Source: Paragonimus westermani
Taxonomy: Eukaryota > Platyhelminthes > Trematoda > Plagiorchiida > Troglotrematidae
Direction: 5' to 3'
NCBI GenBank assembly: GCA_008508345.1
Contig: QNGE01000296.1
Coordinates: 214,929 to 278,928, forward strand
Length of the DNA: 64,000 bases
Under the pieces are notes generated by a model, which was not told the DNA's origin, did no database searches, and saw only the letters and a list, made by a program, of their open reading frames with translations. The stretch's first letter is position 1. Each line of letters begins with the position of its first letter. A program made the translations under genes and the position numbers. Positions 1 through 15,789 of this stretch are shown piece after piece.

Positions 1-3000
1 TCTTCATGGTAATTTCCATAAAATGCCACTGCGTTTTCTATTTAGGCCATATTGTCATATTTTCAACAGATCTCACGTTTACAATACTCACTAGTGAAGT
101 TCGCTCATGTTTCGGGTTAATTCCTTTCTACTCTGGATTCAGTAGTCAAGTGATGCTGTACTGACCTAGCTTTGCATTCTGTAGTCAAGTAGCTTGCTAC
201 AAGACCTATTATGGTTGACCAATGGCAAAGATATTCATCACCGCCTATATCCGTCTCATAATAAATATTAAGCTATTTCAGTATTCGTATTGTCGTTATG
301 TCTGTCCTAATATTGTATTGTATACCGCATAGCTGGAACAGAATATTGCTCATTGTATGGGGCAAAAATTGTTGTCGCACGAATGAAACTATATTCGGCT
401 CATTTCAGTCCAAGATACGGCGAGAATTCCACTCAAACTTTCTGTACGGCTCTGTCCGTTACGACCCTTTTAAACAGCGTCGCCTATTGCCTTTGATGGC
501 CAGTTATTTCTCGATCCTTGCGTCGATTTCCATCAAAGACCTGTGAACAGCGTGTTTGGAACTTCAAACTTTCGCATATCTTCGGAATGTTACGGTGAAT
601 TTCGGATTAACTGTTTATGACTCATTTTCCCAGCATACTTTATCTCTAAGATAATTATTTTGTAGCTAGTAAGATGATAGAAACCTTTTAATACTCATCG
701 ATCAATTGATTTAGAAATTCATGTTTAGGAAACGTCGGGTTTATTCTGCTCTAAGTTCGCTTCCTCCGGGTCTAATATGTCTTGATGACCATAGTATTGA
801 GTGTAGTTATCACTCAAAACACAGCTAGGTTCTAAGGAACTAAATTGACGAAATAGTTTTCTGTCTTGCTTTTGCTTTCCGTACTGGACCCGTTGTTTGT
901 CAGTACGATCTTCCGTTCTCCATGATTGCTGCGCCTTCTTGCAGAAGTCCGCTTTTTAGATAAAATGAAGGTTAAGATTTTTTTACCTAGTAACAAACAA
1001 ATTGTCGACAGCGTTGTGCTTGGTTATTTTGCCACGTTGCCGTTGATCAACTTTTTCCAAAACCTCTCCTTCAATGTTCTCGTGTCTCTGCTGACTGCCT
1101 GGTTTTTCCCTAAAGATCACTCATCTGTGATTACGCCGGTAGGTGACCAAGAGAACAGTAACGTTTGTTTCACAGGATTCTACTGAGCATGCCTTCTGTT
1201 ATAATCTCTGTTGCTCTCTCTTGATAGTTCATTCATTCATCATGGCATGGTTGGATTGAAAGCTGTGGTCAGCTGTGGATTGTGATCAACTTATACCGAA
1301 ATGTGGTTCATAAAACACAAAGTAACAGATCATCTCACAACCATCCGCTGTCTTCACTCAGCCTGTTGCGACAAACCAAATGTCTCCACTAACGGCCGTA
1401 GACAACTAAGCAGAATAAATATGGGGTGGTAGTTACGGTGCTTGTGTTTAGAAACATTCACTTTAATAACAATGCCTTACCACGACCGGTGCGTTGCGCA
1501 GTTTTGTCACAATATCATCACCTACTGAAGAGTTTTTGCGCAAAGAAATGTAGAAAGTAGTCGACAGAGTTATTCTTGCAGTGATGTCAACTAACTAACT
1601 CGGCAAGTTGCATGACTTCAATTACTCAAACAACTGACTAACGACCTGATGTCTGTGGAGCCACGTATGCAAGAATTAAGCCATCTGTGTAGGTGCAATC
1701 AGTCAAGGACGGTATGTCCAACTGTACCTGATTCTCTTTTAAAAGTTGGATTGTCTAAAGACGAGGGCAGCTTCAACGCTCATGGTTAACTGTACACCAT
1801 TCATGTGCCGTTTTTGCTTGGTCTGTGCATTTATCCCTCTTTAACTCTCAGTTAATTCCAAACAGAACATATTACCATGCATCCAACAACCAGGAAATAT
1901 CAGCCGTTTTTCTTACACCTATAAAATACGTGGCAGATATGTTTCAGAACAGAGCACATGATTTACGTGTGTGATCTTATGAATCACGTGCACTGTGCAC
2001 TCATTCATGAACTGCCAACAAACTCATAAGCTAAATTCGTATGACTATCAGCTTTATCCAACTTTGACTGTCGACTGCTTTTGAAAAGATATGATAAATT
2101 TACAGTACTCCCAAAGTCACTGATTCGAAGACCTCAGCGTCATGTACACTAACGGCCGCAACTATTTGATACAGAGAACCATTCAGTCTATGTATTTCCC
2201 AAGTGAATTATGAGATCAGATCAGTGAAATCGAGCATACTAAGATGATCATTCACTACGATGAGATAAACCGAAAGCCGATAAGTTTCCAGCAAAATCAG
2301 CTGATATATTACTACTAAGCAGGACCGCTTGGTACTGGTTGTCAATCGGACTTCGCGTGCACTATGTTTTTGTAAATTCAACCAATCGCATAGGTACTCG
2401 AACACGAAAAAAATCAGTAAACACCTGTAGTATTGTATTCCTCATACCACTTAACCGTATAGTTCCCACAAGAGCATTTCCCCAATTACTATCTTGGTTT
2501 GGGTTAGGTAGTTATGAGTATGGTTCAAAAGATTTCATTGTTTTGATCATCAACGGGCTGAACACACAGATCCCGGGAATTTGGTTGTGCCGGTCACTAG
2601 TAGTGTCGATACAGAAATGATAACAGGATGAATGATACACATTTTTCACAAGTCGTGTTTAATGTACTAATTAAAACAACACCGTGATGTAGGAATTAGA
2701 CGGGATATAATGACCAAAATCTCCGTACCTCCTCGTCTGCTAGTTAAGTAGAATTATGTATGTCAACTTGCTAGAACATACAGTGCGGTTTCCCAGTGAA
2801 CCTCTTCATCCATTCCGAATTCGAAATCACCGTATGAAGCAAACGGTACCGTAGGTAGCCAAATACAGTGTTGTCTATGAATACTAATGTGGATGCAGAG
2901 TACTTTACATATGCAAGTCTGAGCGCCAGTTGCAAATCAGAGTGATGAAATTAATTCCGAAAAAGGGTCAGAACACAGATCACTCAAATGCACAACTTCA

Positions 3001-3929
3001 CAACCATGCGTATAGACACAAGGTGGCTGCATCATCTAACGCACATCACATTCTAATGACTCAATACCAATGCGACCTTGTAACAGCATTTCGCGTTATG
3101 CACTCAACGAAATCCAACCGAATATTTTATCTTTATGACACTGATGCCATCTGGAATTTCACACCTGTGTTGCGTGTGTTCAGAAACGAATGTTTGTAGG
3201 GTTGTCACTGACATGGTAGTAAAACTGATTGTGAATTCTGACAATTGTCTTTCTCTGGTATCTCTTATGCTATTTCACAATGATATATGAATGTTCTGTT
3301 GTATGCACTTTTAACTGTGTTGTGAAATTTGTCCAGACAGGTGTTGCGTAATACCAGCCTATTTTCTTCTGTGTTAAAAAATGTTTCGGTTCAGTGTAGG
3401 CTGGTGGCTGCTTACCAGCTAATAACGTTTATTTTATTCATGTATCTTCACAGATATACTTATATTTCTGACAGTAGTACATTTCCCATGCACGACTGAT
3501 ACGTTCACAATTGCTGTAAACTACCATCCTCGGAGTTTTTTCGAAACGTTTATGCAACGTTCCTTGATGGCGTAATCGAAAAACGAAAAAGATTCATCAC
3601 TCGGTTTACACGGCATTCCAATTACTTGATCATGTTTGAACATGGCAAGTAAATCGCGACTGTTTGAACTAACATGTTATCGTTCCGGTTTAACAAGATT
3701 GTAAACTTTTTCAAATTCGCACCTATTCATCAACGAGAGGGTGGACTTTGTTTTAATGTTAGATAACTGAAACAGTACCAGTAAATCACTCAAGCATCTT
3801 TTCCTGATAGTTTGTTTAGAGTTCATGATTGTTACAGTAAACCAGACCATAGTGAATGAAGATTCGACAAAAGCAAAGAGACATTGTTACTGGTTTTCAC
3901 ATCTGAGCAAATATTTTCAGCTAGTCATT
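1..3929. other. no supported gene
   Basis: Only short open frames (under 95 codons) occur on either strand. None has a recognisable domain, a convincing signal peptide or paired splice sites, and I see no repeat that recurs elsewhere in the window. It reads as intergenic or intronic sequence. Confidence 0.6.
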
Positions 3930-4060
3930 TTCTGAGAGAAACACAAGATCTAATGTCAGCTCCTGCGAGATCTCGTTAGCACATTCTTCACACATCCGGG
4001 ATTTGAACTTCTACCACCCTTGCTTGAGACAAGCCTGTTGACTGTTGTGCCAGTGAGTTA
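3930..4060 (-). repeat. decayed tRNA-headed SINE, probably family A
   Basis: Read on the minus strand, this has an exact pol III A-box match (TGGCACAACAG, 4042-4052) and an exact B-box match (GTTCAAATCC, 3999-4008), at about the spacing of a tRNA promoter. Downstream in sense, the stretch at 3950-3990 keeps an outline of the family A hammerhead (an ACGAG block followed by a short complementary stem), but the GAAA core is gone. I assign it to family A on order of parts, not on high identity, so it could be another tRNA-derived SINE. Confidence 0.4.
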
Positions 4061-7000
4061 ATATTAGAAGTAACCAAATTATAACAGGTGAGTGAGCAAT
4101 CGCTGTCGTTTTAGTGATGCTCACGTTGCGTAATCACCTCGATAGGAAGTACGACGGCTCTCCTGTTAGCTTTAGACGACGATGCAAAATCACAAATTTA
4201 TAAATTTGCTGAACAGCATTTTGATGTTTTGAATTTAACACAACTCACGCTGATTTGCTGCCTCGGCAGTCTGATTGAATTTCCTCCCAGTTACTTTTGA
4301 AAAATATCGGTGTGCTCCAGGATCGCTTTCGCTACAGCTTGTTAGCAATGAATTCGTTTTATCACAACGAAACTGTTGATTCTGATCTTCGCAAGCCGTT
4401 CCAAGAAATTGCATGTTACTCCCAACAGAGTTTCCTAACTCGATCACGTCAGATATGAGATCAACCATTCGGTAGCCGATATAGCTGATTTCCGGACGAG
4501 GGGCAGGTAGTTAAAGCACAAGCAGCGGAATGTTCTTTACTTAAGATAGATTCGCATAAATCTTAAGCTTGTTTGATTCTTCTCTTTACAAATGGAACTA
4601 GCCCGCGTTAGATGTTATTGGTGCTCACTTTACATGAATAAGTTTTGTTGAGTTTCCATAGAAAGCTACAGTCAACTTGTTTCGATAGATAGCAGTAGCA
4701 TACTATCTAAAACTGTCGCCAGAAGTATACCAGCCAGAAAGCCTGAAAACGATCTATCACAGAACGATTGATTTCGGGATCCTAATGTTTGTAACTCGAC
4801 AACAGCCAATTAAGCCATTGCCGGAGAATTTCTGTACATTTTTGCCGAATTAAGAACAAATAACATACATTCGATCAAATGTTTTACAGTAGGGGAATAA
4901 CACGTATTCTGGAAAAATAGTGAAGTCTCATCTAATATTTATGAATTGGATAGTCATTCGAAAAAATTCGTAAGATCAAAAGAGAAAATGACATTGCTCC
5001 GTTGCAGTGGTGTATCAGCTGATATTTTTGTTGAAACCTCGAGTAATTAAGTAGGTTTTAATCCCCTGGGTAGTACAGAGCTTGTGCAAGTCAATTCAGG
5101 CCATCCGGTAGCACATGACGAAAACAGCGTATACAAATACTGTTCTTTTTATTGTGTCATTTTAAGGGTTCTCTTTACTTGCCACTGAGAAGTACGTAAA
5201 AATTGATAGTGTAAACTTGAAAGTATTTGACTAGCTAACAACGCCAAGAGTCATCGAATGATTACAAAACCGTTAGTACGATGGCAGTATGCTTACCGCT
5301 GATACAACCTCTATGCCGGAATTTTTATGCCTACCTTGTGTTAAGTGATGAAGATATTTGGACCTAAAATGAATAAAAGTTGGAGATACACTCACTCAAA
5401 ACAGAGAACATGCCGATATCGATTATTCAGTCCAAACAGCGAAAGTTCTTTTGGTTGATTGCTCAGATTTTCAAACATTATTCTCACTCACCTCACAGCC
5501 TGTGGGGAGATGGAGAGAAGAATCTGCTCACTATTTTCTTGGTTATCATTACCGCGCGTCAGAAAGAAAAGTTACAGCCGTCTGTTAATCATACGTCCAC
5601 ATGGAGCGGGCAATGCTTAGAGTTTTGAAACCTCCATCCATTGTTCACACAGGAACCAGGTTTGTATGCACAAAAGACGCTAAGAAATTTGATATGTTTG
5701 CTGTGTAGCTGTTTGTTTCACTAGCAAGTCATGAATGGACACTAATTTGGTTGTCTGACCCGTTCGTTGTTGTCAGGTGCAGTGAGTGGGAAATTTACTA
5801 ATTTCGCTTCAGCGACTGATGACAGTAAAACGAAAGTTTAGCATCTTACTGTAAGTCTTCTCTTCAACCCTGAAAACTTAAGCAAGGTGACTTCAGTGGT
5901 TTAGAGATACACTTAGTATCACCCAAGCATTAAAGGCGTGTGGCTCTTTACTGTGTGACGAATGTGATTCTGTAGGTTTGTGATAAAAAGTTTAACCCGT
6001 GAATGGTCATTTGAGAACCATTTGGTTAGAAACACTTTTGGACGAAAAAATATCTCTCTAGCCAAAAAGATTATTTCAAAACCACTAACTTCACCAATAC
6101 TATCGGACTAAAAAATTTTAAGTCTAAAATTGAGGAAGGTGTAGCGGAAATAAGACTGAACTTACATTATTTGACATTAGTAGCAAACCATTCGGATTCC
6201 GGTGAATTCTTTGTCTGTGGGTTTCAATCCTTGCTGCACGTATTGTGGTCAAACTTTTGGGAATAAATGAGCAATGGAAAATAATGTTCAAGGAGAGTGG
6301 TCAGGTTTTTCAACCTTTGAAGATATCCAAAAATTGCAGATCAATTCATCAACAGGTTATAGGAACTTGCGAACTATCCAGTACACTGGGTGCGAATTAT
6401 TTTCCCCCCAGACATTGTACAAAAAACCTCTGCTGATGACGCCGTAATGAAACTGAGAAACTTCATCCAGAGATGACGAGAAACAGTGTGTCGAACCATT
6501 CAGTCGATGAAAAGAGACTGATCATTTACTCACTTCATGTTGTTTTAATCAATTTAAAAAGAACATTTGATTGCACTGATTACAATTTAGTTGCCAACTT
6601 ACCTTAAATGTAGCAAGCAAAATTCATTTTCGATTTATTCCGCCGTATCAATTCATCGGATGCTCGAGTAATGAAATTTCCAAAGTGGGATAAAATCGCT
6701 TAGAATAGGTGTGACCAAAACAGTCAGTCCCAAATATAAAGCTTATCAGTATAAGTGAAATCACACAATAATCCGAGTATAAAAAGTATTCAAGTACATT
6801 CGATCAATGCAATCAAACGTTTTATTTCAGTTTTTATAAGAACAATGTGGAGCAACTCGTTCACCCACTCTTTATTTTCCCAGTCCACAATGTACCGTTA
6901 CCATGGCTACGGTTTACAAAACGTCTTTTTCGGAAAAATTCAATCACTCTGTCAGAATACCATGAGACTGACGATGCCCAATCAGCATGCCGGCTATTTT

Positions 7001-10000
7001 GTTCCAGTGGTATTAAATTGGGCGGAACTGCCGACTGACTGGCGCAGATGGAAATCTTATTTAATATACATTCCAGTGTTCAGTGAAAATTCATTTCAGA
7101 AGAACGTCTGTCGCTCTTGCCCGGTGGTTTGTATTAAAAGCAGTAATGGACTACTTTTGTGGTTTCCCATCTCAAACGATTCAAGCTAAAGGCAAACCGA
7201 TTTCACCATCAACCCTATGATTACTCAAAACTTTGAGTCGTTCTTACATCGAGTTAGTTGCCTAAGTTCCATATATGCTTCAAGTTAATATCTGTCCACA
7301 GTAAAGGTGAAACGCTAACTTAACGACACAACTGTCGACGTCGGTGGTATGACTGAGAGAGTGGCATCGAACTGTGAAATATCATTTTTTTAATGTACTG
7401 GCGGTTTAATATCTGATGATGCGAATCGTGGGTTTCAAAATGATCACGGTGCCAAAGTACTACACTGAGTATGAAATCCTTTTCATTCAATGACCGGTGG
7501 CTGCAGTAAAGTGTCGACAATTCCTAGTTTTACTTACGAACAATCGTTTGTATCGTGAAGTTCCGTAAGGCCCACTGGAAAGCAGCGGTATCCTCACCGA
7601 AAGCCCGGACATAGGTTCGGGTATACCCGCCATATGAACAGAGTGCCAAGTTGATAGATTATCGCCGATTCTTTCAAACCGAGAAAATCGACGATCTTGA
7701 AATCAAGAGGCCAAAACTAGTTAAGCAGAGAGGCAAATTCTAGTCAGGTTTGAATGGGTCTTGCACAAGCAGTTTAGAGGATATGAATCGTTTGATTACC
7801 AATCAACGTCCATATGATCTACCCATGACTCCAAAGTCGGTTGCAACATTTCTGAATATGTATACAGTGTCTGGCAGACAAAACTCAGACCGACCATTCG
7901 GATATGGTACCCTAATAGCTTGACATACTGGCTTCAACTGGTATGATATACACCATAATAAAGAAACTAAGTAGGTTGAACTGAAGTCCGGTTATTTTTA
8001 CGTGTTTCTGTGATACGAACGATTAATGTGATTTTTAAACATATCGTTCAATCTGACGTTTGGCGTACCATGTTAATATCTATGTCGAACGGACTGCTGC
8101 TTTAATTTGATTTCACCGTGAACTTCAAATCTTACGGCCAGGTGGATGAACCGAATTATTGTGAAGTTTTACTTAATAGAACATTGTTTTGTGGATACAA
8201 TGGAGTCCAAAAGTAAATTCCCGATTCTGTGTTATGCGAAAGATACTCTCTTTCTATCTAGTTCTGAACATGGTCAATATGTTTTTAATATGCGGTAAAA
8301 TCAATCGTGTTTCTCCATCATGTTTTGTTTCCGAAAATCAATTAGAAACGTATTCTAGTTGGCGTAGAATGTAAGCTGGATAGTTTTTTAAATGGAGCTG
8401 TTAATTAGTGTGAAGTTGTCAAAGCATCATAGACCTGAGTGGGTATCAATTGTGATACTCCTGTTCTTTAAGCCACATCGAAATCTTGTTCATCGCTATA
8501 TTAGGAGGACAAGGACAATGTGTTGTGTGGATACATTCAACCGAGAACTGAACAGTCGTCAGCGTGCTATGAGAAGATGTCTATCATAACTGTTTTGTGA
8601 GTCAGGACCTTCGGACCTACTAGCAAACGATCCCGTTAGTAGTACTATGCTATCTGTTAGGGAAAATTAACCGTGAAACAAACTAATCGCTTTGAACAAA
8701 ATGATGCACATATAATAAACCGTACAGATGCTGTATAGTAGAATATATATGTCGAACGCTGAAGGGTTTACCCGAAAAACCTGGACCGGTTTATCCAAAT
8801 CCAATCGTTGTGCATCTAGTCGACTGTGATCACATAGCTAACCACCCAAACTTTCCGCGTAGTTTGCAAGGTTCTGATCAACCGCCCTGAATTGATGGAA
8901 CAGCAGATATGTCACTGGTAACCAAATTGTTAACCCAGTAAGCGGTCGCATTATTTGTTTACGCCAGAAGTTTGTATCATTGCTGCAATTGCCGTGACAC
9001 AAGACCACCTCTCCACCATAAAATCTCACACAATTCTGCCTTCAACTCTGTAGCATAAGTGTGTATGCCACCAAAAACCAACTATTACTAGAACTGGTGA
9101 CTTGTCATTCAGTTGATTAGACTACCAGTGACTGGAACTTTTTAGCGCACTGTATGATTCATTGATATATGTTTCCAAGTCTCTTTTCGTTTCCACGTAT
9201 TTTCTTATCACATCTCAGTATGCGTACATTATTAATATGACGATGAAACAACGAAAACTACTGGAGATTTCAGTTTGCCCGTTAACAGTGCAACTCAAAT
9301 AATTGGTCACCTGCCTTATTTTGGGTGCTGGATTTGATGATGAACTAATTATTGGAGACTTGAGTTTTAACAAGTGGACGTTATTCGGATTAACTTGTTC
9401 TCCTGCGCATCTTAGGCAAATCGCAATTACTTGATGTCTTTCAACTGTATGTACAATTAATGACTGTCGGTTAGTCTTACATAAGTGTTTCCCTATCTGA
9501 AAAGTTGAGTACAGTTTGCACAATGCATCATTACACATACGAACAAATTTTGTTAGGTGTTAATCGCTTGTTTATGGATAAATGAAATCACAATTTGCAT
9601 ATAACGAAAACGTGATAATGAGGGCAGTACTAAGGTTATCAAGGTCTGTGATATGATAACGAGATACAGACGGCGATGACGCCCAGTTCAAGCATGGCAA
9701 TGATCAATATAGTTCGTTCACCATAGCCTGTGCAAACAAAAACCACTTCGAAATAAAATAGTGTAAAATCACGGTTTAGAATGTCAGTGGGCAAAACAAG
9801 CGACTTGTATCTCAGAGGCGATTTACAATCAAAGAGATATGTGCATCAGTTTACCTCTGAGTCACTAGAAATGTGAGTAAGTCAGTCCTGAGCAAGGTTG
9901 ATGACGAAAAGCCAGTGTTCTTGCCAGTGCTGATGGATTACAATACTTTGTAGAACGGTTACTCAATACATGGGATAAAAAACCACAAACGTGCAGAAGT

Positions 10001-13000
10001 CATACTCACAGAATAATATCAGAATAGAATATATAAAAAAACGAATGGGGTACACAACGTTGAGAATAAGTGGAAATTGTATTAAATCGGTGGCTCTAGA
10101 ATAAACGGCCATAATTTATCCGTTGCGAATTACATTTAGATGAGGTCATCAATTCGCTTGTTAGACAGACCGCATAGTGTGAATCGACCTGCATTTACCT
10201 GGATGTCGTGGTGTCGTTTACGGTCCACCGTAGGCTTTCCATGGTATCATGAGATGAAACTGAGAAAACTATTAAGGATATAAAGTGATACGGATGCTAA
10301 CCAGTTGAGTGATCACATACAGAAGCTGAGCCGAACAGTTGGAAAGCTGTTGATTAGAAAAGTCCTGTGTTATCGTCCTCTAGCTTATCTCCTTGTCAGC
10401 GTGAGCAATGCGGCAGATCATGCGTATCAGTGAAACGATTAGTCATTGAAGAATGAAGACAGGATGAGAAGCATCCGAATGATGGACGGTGATGGTTCGT
10501 CCCAGGGTGCAGGATGTGTGCTAACAACAGTTAGCAAACGAGTTAAGTCCTTTGACTCCTCTTATAAACATTGAGAACAATTAAAGAATTAAGCAAAACA
10601 GGTCTCACTGTGAGCCTGCGACTCATTACTCGAAACAACTACTATAGGTCTGTTCGCCCATGGTAACATTTCTAGGTGTGTGGTTGTAGTAGTAATCAGC
10701 TAGAATGGAGTCTATACTACGCTACACTCGCGAGCTGTTGACCAACGCAACAGTGTGGTTAGCACAGCTTCTTAAACAAGCCTGTAATTTCCGGCCTCGG
10801 ACAAAGAAAAGTGAACGCTGTCCGTTTTAGTTGATGCAGTCCATTTTCTGAAGTATTGAAGGATTCAGTCTTTTGTGATAGCAGCACTGACTGATAAAAA
10901 TAGGCCAGTTATAATAATTTCCTGGACTGGTTTTCATGCGTAACAAGCTAGCCTGTCAACATTTTACAACGAGATGGACTGGTAAGTCTGTATGGGTTGA
11001 GCAGCGTCACACTTTCTGTAGCACATAGTTCGTGACTTGTTTGGGTAACAAACGAGAAAACACAACCAGGACTCCAGTAGGCCTAAGCAATATGACCATG
11101 AAAAGCAGTTACCCAAAATTCGTGTTTGGACAAGTCTGTGTGAAACAATATGACTGATCAGGGTGTAAAACTGAAGTCATAAGGGTAAACGCTATAACGT
11201 ACGGAGTTGAAAATTAGCTATGGAGCAAAACCTGGAGTGCATATTAAAGCATCAATAAACGATTACTCCTGCAAGGAGTCAGAACCAGGGATTGGTGCAA
11301 CATTGTACTTCAGTATAAAACAAGTACATTCCTACACGCAGCACCGTTCCCGAAGTGCTGTTGTAGATATCCAGTCAGGGAACAACAAACGGCATGAAAA
11401 AGCAACAGATCTTAAGAATTCAAGATTCAAAGATGACGTTATCTGCTCATTTTAACAGAGAGGACCCATTATAAAGGGGGTGTGTTACCCACAGCGAACC
11501 GGAAAAAGAGTATGGAAGGTATGTGCATGGTATTCGTCATTATAACTAAATAGATCGGAGATGGTGAGAACCATGATATCCTCACAAGTGTATAATAGAC
11601 TACTGTATGCGCCATTTTTCAACAGAGAAAAATAATCTTTCCGTATTGGTTTTCTTTGGACCTTTGTGGTCATCTAAATTTCCTTAACGGTACGATTGAA
11701 TGTACAAGTTAGACTATAGGCCTGCGAATAGTGGTATACGAGCTGATGTGAGCGCACACAGAGACAGAGTACACTGTGGGATCGGTTGTGGTAAATAAGT
11801 TTTTCAAAGTCCTCAATGCCACTGATATACATACATATATGTGTAGGCTGTCAGTTTGTTGTCATCATATTACTGCTATACTTTAGGACCGCCCGATAAG
11901 GTGGAAATATATTGAGCACATTCATCCGAAAAAAGCTCGGTACAAACTTTAACTGATCTCATCGCCAACTGGTGGCAGGTAAAGCCATTCAGTGAATCAA
12001 TACCAAAAATGATAATGATGCTGACCGAAATAAAATGTATCAGACAATCGGTAGAGAAACACTAAAAATGCATCAGTTCAGGCACCGACTGAAATTTATC
12101 AATTGCCTTTAACCCGGAAATAATTCACGGTCTAATGATTTAATATTGTCAATCTCAATTAGTTGAAACACAGGCCTTTCAAAGGAAACAAAGAGCAGTA
12201 TTAATTTTAACATTTCTAAAATAATGATCTGTGATAAAACAATTCAAGAATTCTGTGGGTTTATTATATTGATGGAAATATAATGACGGTCGAAAAAGGC
12301 TGATTGTTATCATACACGAGTAGGGTGAGTTACAAAGCAAACGTATGTCAACTGGTTGGGAAATGTTTACCGAACACACCAGGCTAGCACAAGAATATTT
12401 GGTGACTTTAATAGGTGATTTTTAGAGTCAACAAATTGGGGATTGATCGCACTAAGGATACTGATGTTTTATGAGAAACTTGTCGATTTCAACGCAAAAA
12501 TTGTTCTTTAATGTTTGAATATACCTTTTAACACGAAAAAGTTAGGCTAAATGCCCAGTTGTGGAACGTGAACAAACATTATTGTGCCCACACATCAATA
12601 GGCTGAAGCGTTACATGCAGGTATGCAAAACTGCTGAAAATCGGTGGTTATTTTTCGTTTTAAGGATCCAAAATTGTTTTAGTTTGAACCTCTTAATATA
12701 CATGAGAAATCGTATAACACTCCTCGACCCAGAGAGGCAGTAGGTTGCTGCATTATTAACATGGGATAATGGTCTTCTGTGGCTGTGCGCTCCGATCCTG
12801 CAGAGGCAGACTTTGGTGCAGTTGCGACATATGATTGCGGAAGTGACTCTTGTTTGTGAAGGTTTCAGCCTCAAAAGGTCGTCGTCCATTCTCTTCGTCC
12901 ACATTTGATTGTTCTTCTAATTACTCCTGCTCAAAATTGTCCTCGTATTCATTGTGAGTTTATTGCCATCTTCTGTTGTTGTTCACATTACACTTACTTT

Positions 13001-15740
13001 CATCTTTCCGGAGCAGTTCTCGTTCACCATACGACCTGAAGTTAATGACAAGCGCTACGCACATTATACACAGAATAACCCTGTCGGCTTCCGTTAGTCC
13101 TACTTACCCTGGCCACCCCCAGCTTAGTTGTTTGATCAAAGCGAATATTCTGGAAATATAAATTTGAACCGAAATGTTGATCTATGGGATTCAATGATAT
13201 CATTTGATGCCGACTACTCGGCAAAGGCAACAGGGTTTCAGTATCCGCTGAAGACGCTGTTCCAGTGACGATTTCACAAACTTTGGATTGCCTATCAGTC
13301 CGAGAAGGGCAAATCGCATGGTTCTGGGTGAACGGAATTTTGAAGTTTCTGGACAATCAACACACTCCTGAATAACACTCAGCGCAGCCTCAGCATGAAA
13401 CCGTCTCAGATTTGATGCGTGAATACTCTTCATGGGACTTACCAAGCCAAAGAGCACGTGCATTCAAAAAGCACTTTAATACGATGGTGATGTTTTTAGA
13501 TCTTTCATGCATACACAGGTTCATGTATAATAGTATAATAACTGAATGTACAAAACTGTCCTGGACACATCTGCCTTCCTGTGTGAGGTCGCAAAAACTC
13601 TCTGGGTTGCCAGAACTTCACAAAAGTTGTTGCGGTTTGAGACCAGCGGAAACCATTCTCATGAAATGACAATAATCCATGGGCCGAGGGAATTCGCACC
13701 CCACATGTTTACAAATCACATTCGACTGTTTTCACAATAGATGACATATGAAAGGAAACTCGCATTAATTTTCAATCAAAAAGTTCAGTCCGACAAATCC
13801 ATTCCAATCGTTTTCTCATCTGCCCAATTCATACTGAATGATTTCAAGCGAAATAGGGCTCACAGATTTTCACAAGCAGACTCCACTGAACAAGTTAGTC
13901 AAATTATGTTGCATACAAATTCCCCTTAAATTTCTGTTATGGATATGCTGTCAAAGCCACACGGGAAAGGTGCATAACCGAACTCGCAAGATAAAAGATG
14001 ATCCGGAAAAGTCCCAGAAAACTGAGAAAATATGCGACGATTATTGAAGTTGTTCACGTGAAGGCAACAATACAATTAAGACTTGAGTCCTACATGATAA
14101 AACAGAAGTGCTGAATAACCTAAAACACACCATTTCGCGGCACCGGATTGAAATACGGTCACCAGTTGAACCAAAAAACGTATGAGCACAGCAGAAGTAA
14201 TGACTGTGATAAGTATTGTGCCATTTTGAAATTCATACCTCGTTTCGGTGTTCAGAAAAATACGAGATAAACGGTTCAATTTATTGCAAGATTTTACGAA
14301 AAGCTTGAAAACTACAGGGAAAATTGACTGCGTCTCCATTAATTAGTTCAAGACTGCTTTTATCGCAAAGAGCCACAAAGTATTGATTCCGTGTAATTTA
14401 TAAACTGGAGTAAATACACGACACACCTTTGTCGTTAACGGGTAACTGAAAACATTCGCAATAATGACCGCTAAAGAGCCGGAAGACCAATCCATGACTG
14501 TGTTATTCCCATTTCCTGAGCCAGTGCACCGGGGACTCATATATAAGTTGCAAAGGTCATCACTCAACGTTTGCCTCTTTAGTCAAGAGGTTTTTAAGCT
14601 TGTCAAGTCGGTCATCACAATGAAGGATCAATAACTCGAATGTGGGTAAGCAGTTATCTATACATTGAACCGAAATAGCTTGTGAGATTGGAGCAAACTC
14701 AAGATCGGCACACTACGAGATGTAAGGTTTAACGGGTTAAAAAAGTAGACCGTGACTTGCACACTGATTAAATTTCAAGACCTTCCTCCCCACAAGCAGA
14801 TAACCATGAAGAATAGGTTTTTTAAATACCTTCCAATCGATTCCAACGCGTAGTCCCTTCATTGGCCTTGGACACAACGAATTGTTAATTGAAGCTCAAA
14901 TTCGGACTTTCCGTATGAGTCACACAAACAACAACACTGTCTTGTTACCTCCGACTTAACCGTCTTACTCTTAAAAGATCAGTTTCATAAATCCTGGATA
15001 AGTCATTCGCTCTCGCCTTGTTAATTTACTGAATGGTTGCCTCACCAACAGAACACAATACACGCATATCATGGACACGGTTCCTCTCACGTGGTACCTG
15101 CCTTTAGTTTAGTTCAAGAGATTAATCTGTTCACTTCTGCGTTCCCAGCTAACACGGTCAAAATCACAGCACTATAAAAAAACACGGTCACCACACACCG
15201 CAGTGTATCCATTTCTGCCAATCCCGAGTCAACAAAAGCGCCGTATTATTTGCCGAACAAACTTGTAACCTGCCAACAGATACCGCAAAGTGGCTGAGTG
15301 TTTTGTTGTCACCTGTTGTTCGTGTCTACTGCACATTTTTTGAGATGCAACACAAAAATTAAAATGTTCAGAACTTGTCCATCCCCAAACTGGTTTCATT
15401 GTAACACTTATTCCGAGATTATTTCTTACATATGTCCGTCCATATCAGTCAGACATCTGAAAATCACAAGGCTTATTTCTGCCCTTCATCTCCCACATTT
15501 GTCTTGCGCCCCCTGATGTATCACTTCCTTTAACCTTTCACTGCACTGAAAACGTTGGTGTTTGCAGTTCTACTGTGATTCTTTGTGCAGTCAAAATTTT
15601 AGTGCATTGTGAACCCGGTTCTTTTGAGCGCATTAAACGACAAAATTTAGCAGGATGTTAGCCTTCAGTTGCATTGTTTGTAAGTCAGCAAACTGCAAAT
15701 TTCTTGATTCTGCTTTTTCAGCCATTGTAGTAATACAGCT
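4061..15740. other. long stretch without a supported gene
   Basis: About 11.7 kb in which I find no open frame that resembles a known family and no repeat shared with the rest of the window. The longest frame is 144 codons (6755-7189, plus). It overlaps another frame of 63 codons and has no recognised domain. A minus-strand pair at 13109-13149 (strong acceptor, then a GTAAGT donor 41 bases on) could be a mini-exon, but nothing joins it to other exons. Likely intergenic or intron sequence. Confidence 0.55.
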
Positions 15741-15789
15741 TCTATGCTCAGCAGTGGCATGGTGGATTCCAGCGTGAATTGTTGGGGAA

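Noticed and set aside
6755..7189. A 144-codon plus-strand frame
   Set aside because: Overlapped by another frame, with no domain, no initiation context and no splice sites. It could be chance.
13042..13463. Minus-strand frames with a GTAAGT donor at 13107 and a TTTCCAG acceptor at 13150
   Set aside because: They would give a 41-base mini-exon, but no neighbouring exon in matching phase could be found. Too weak to annotate.
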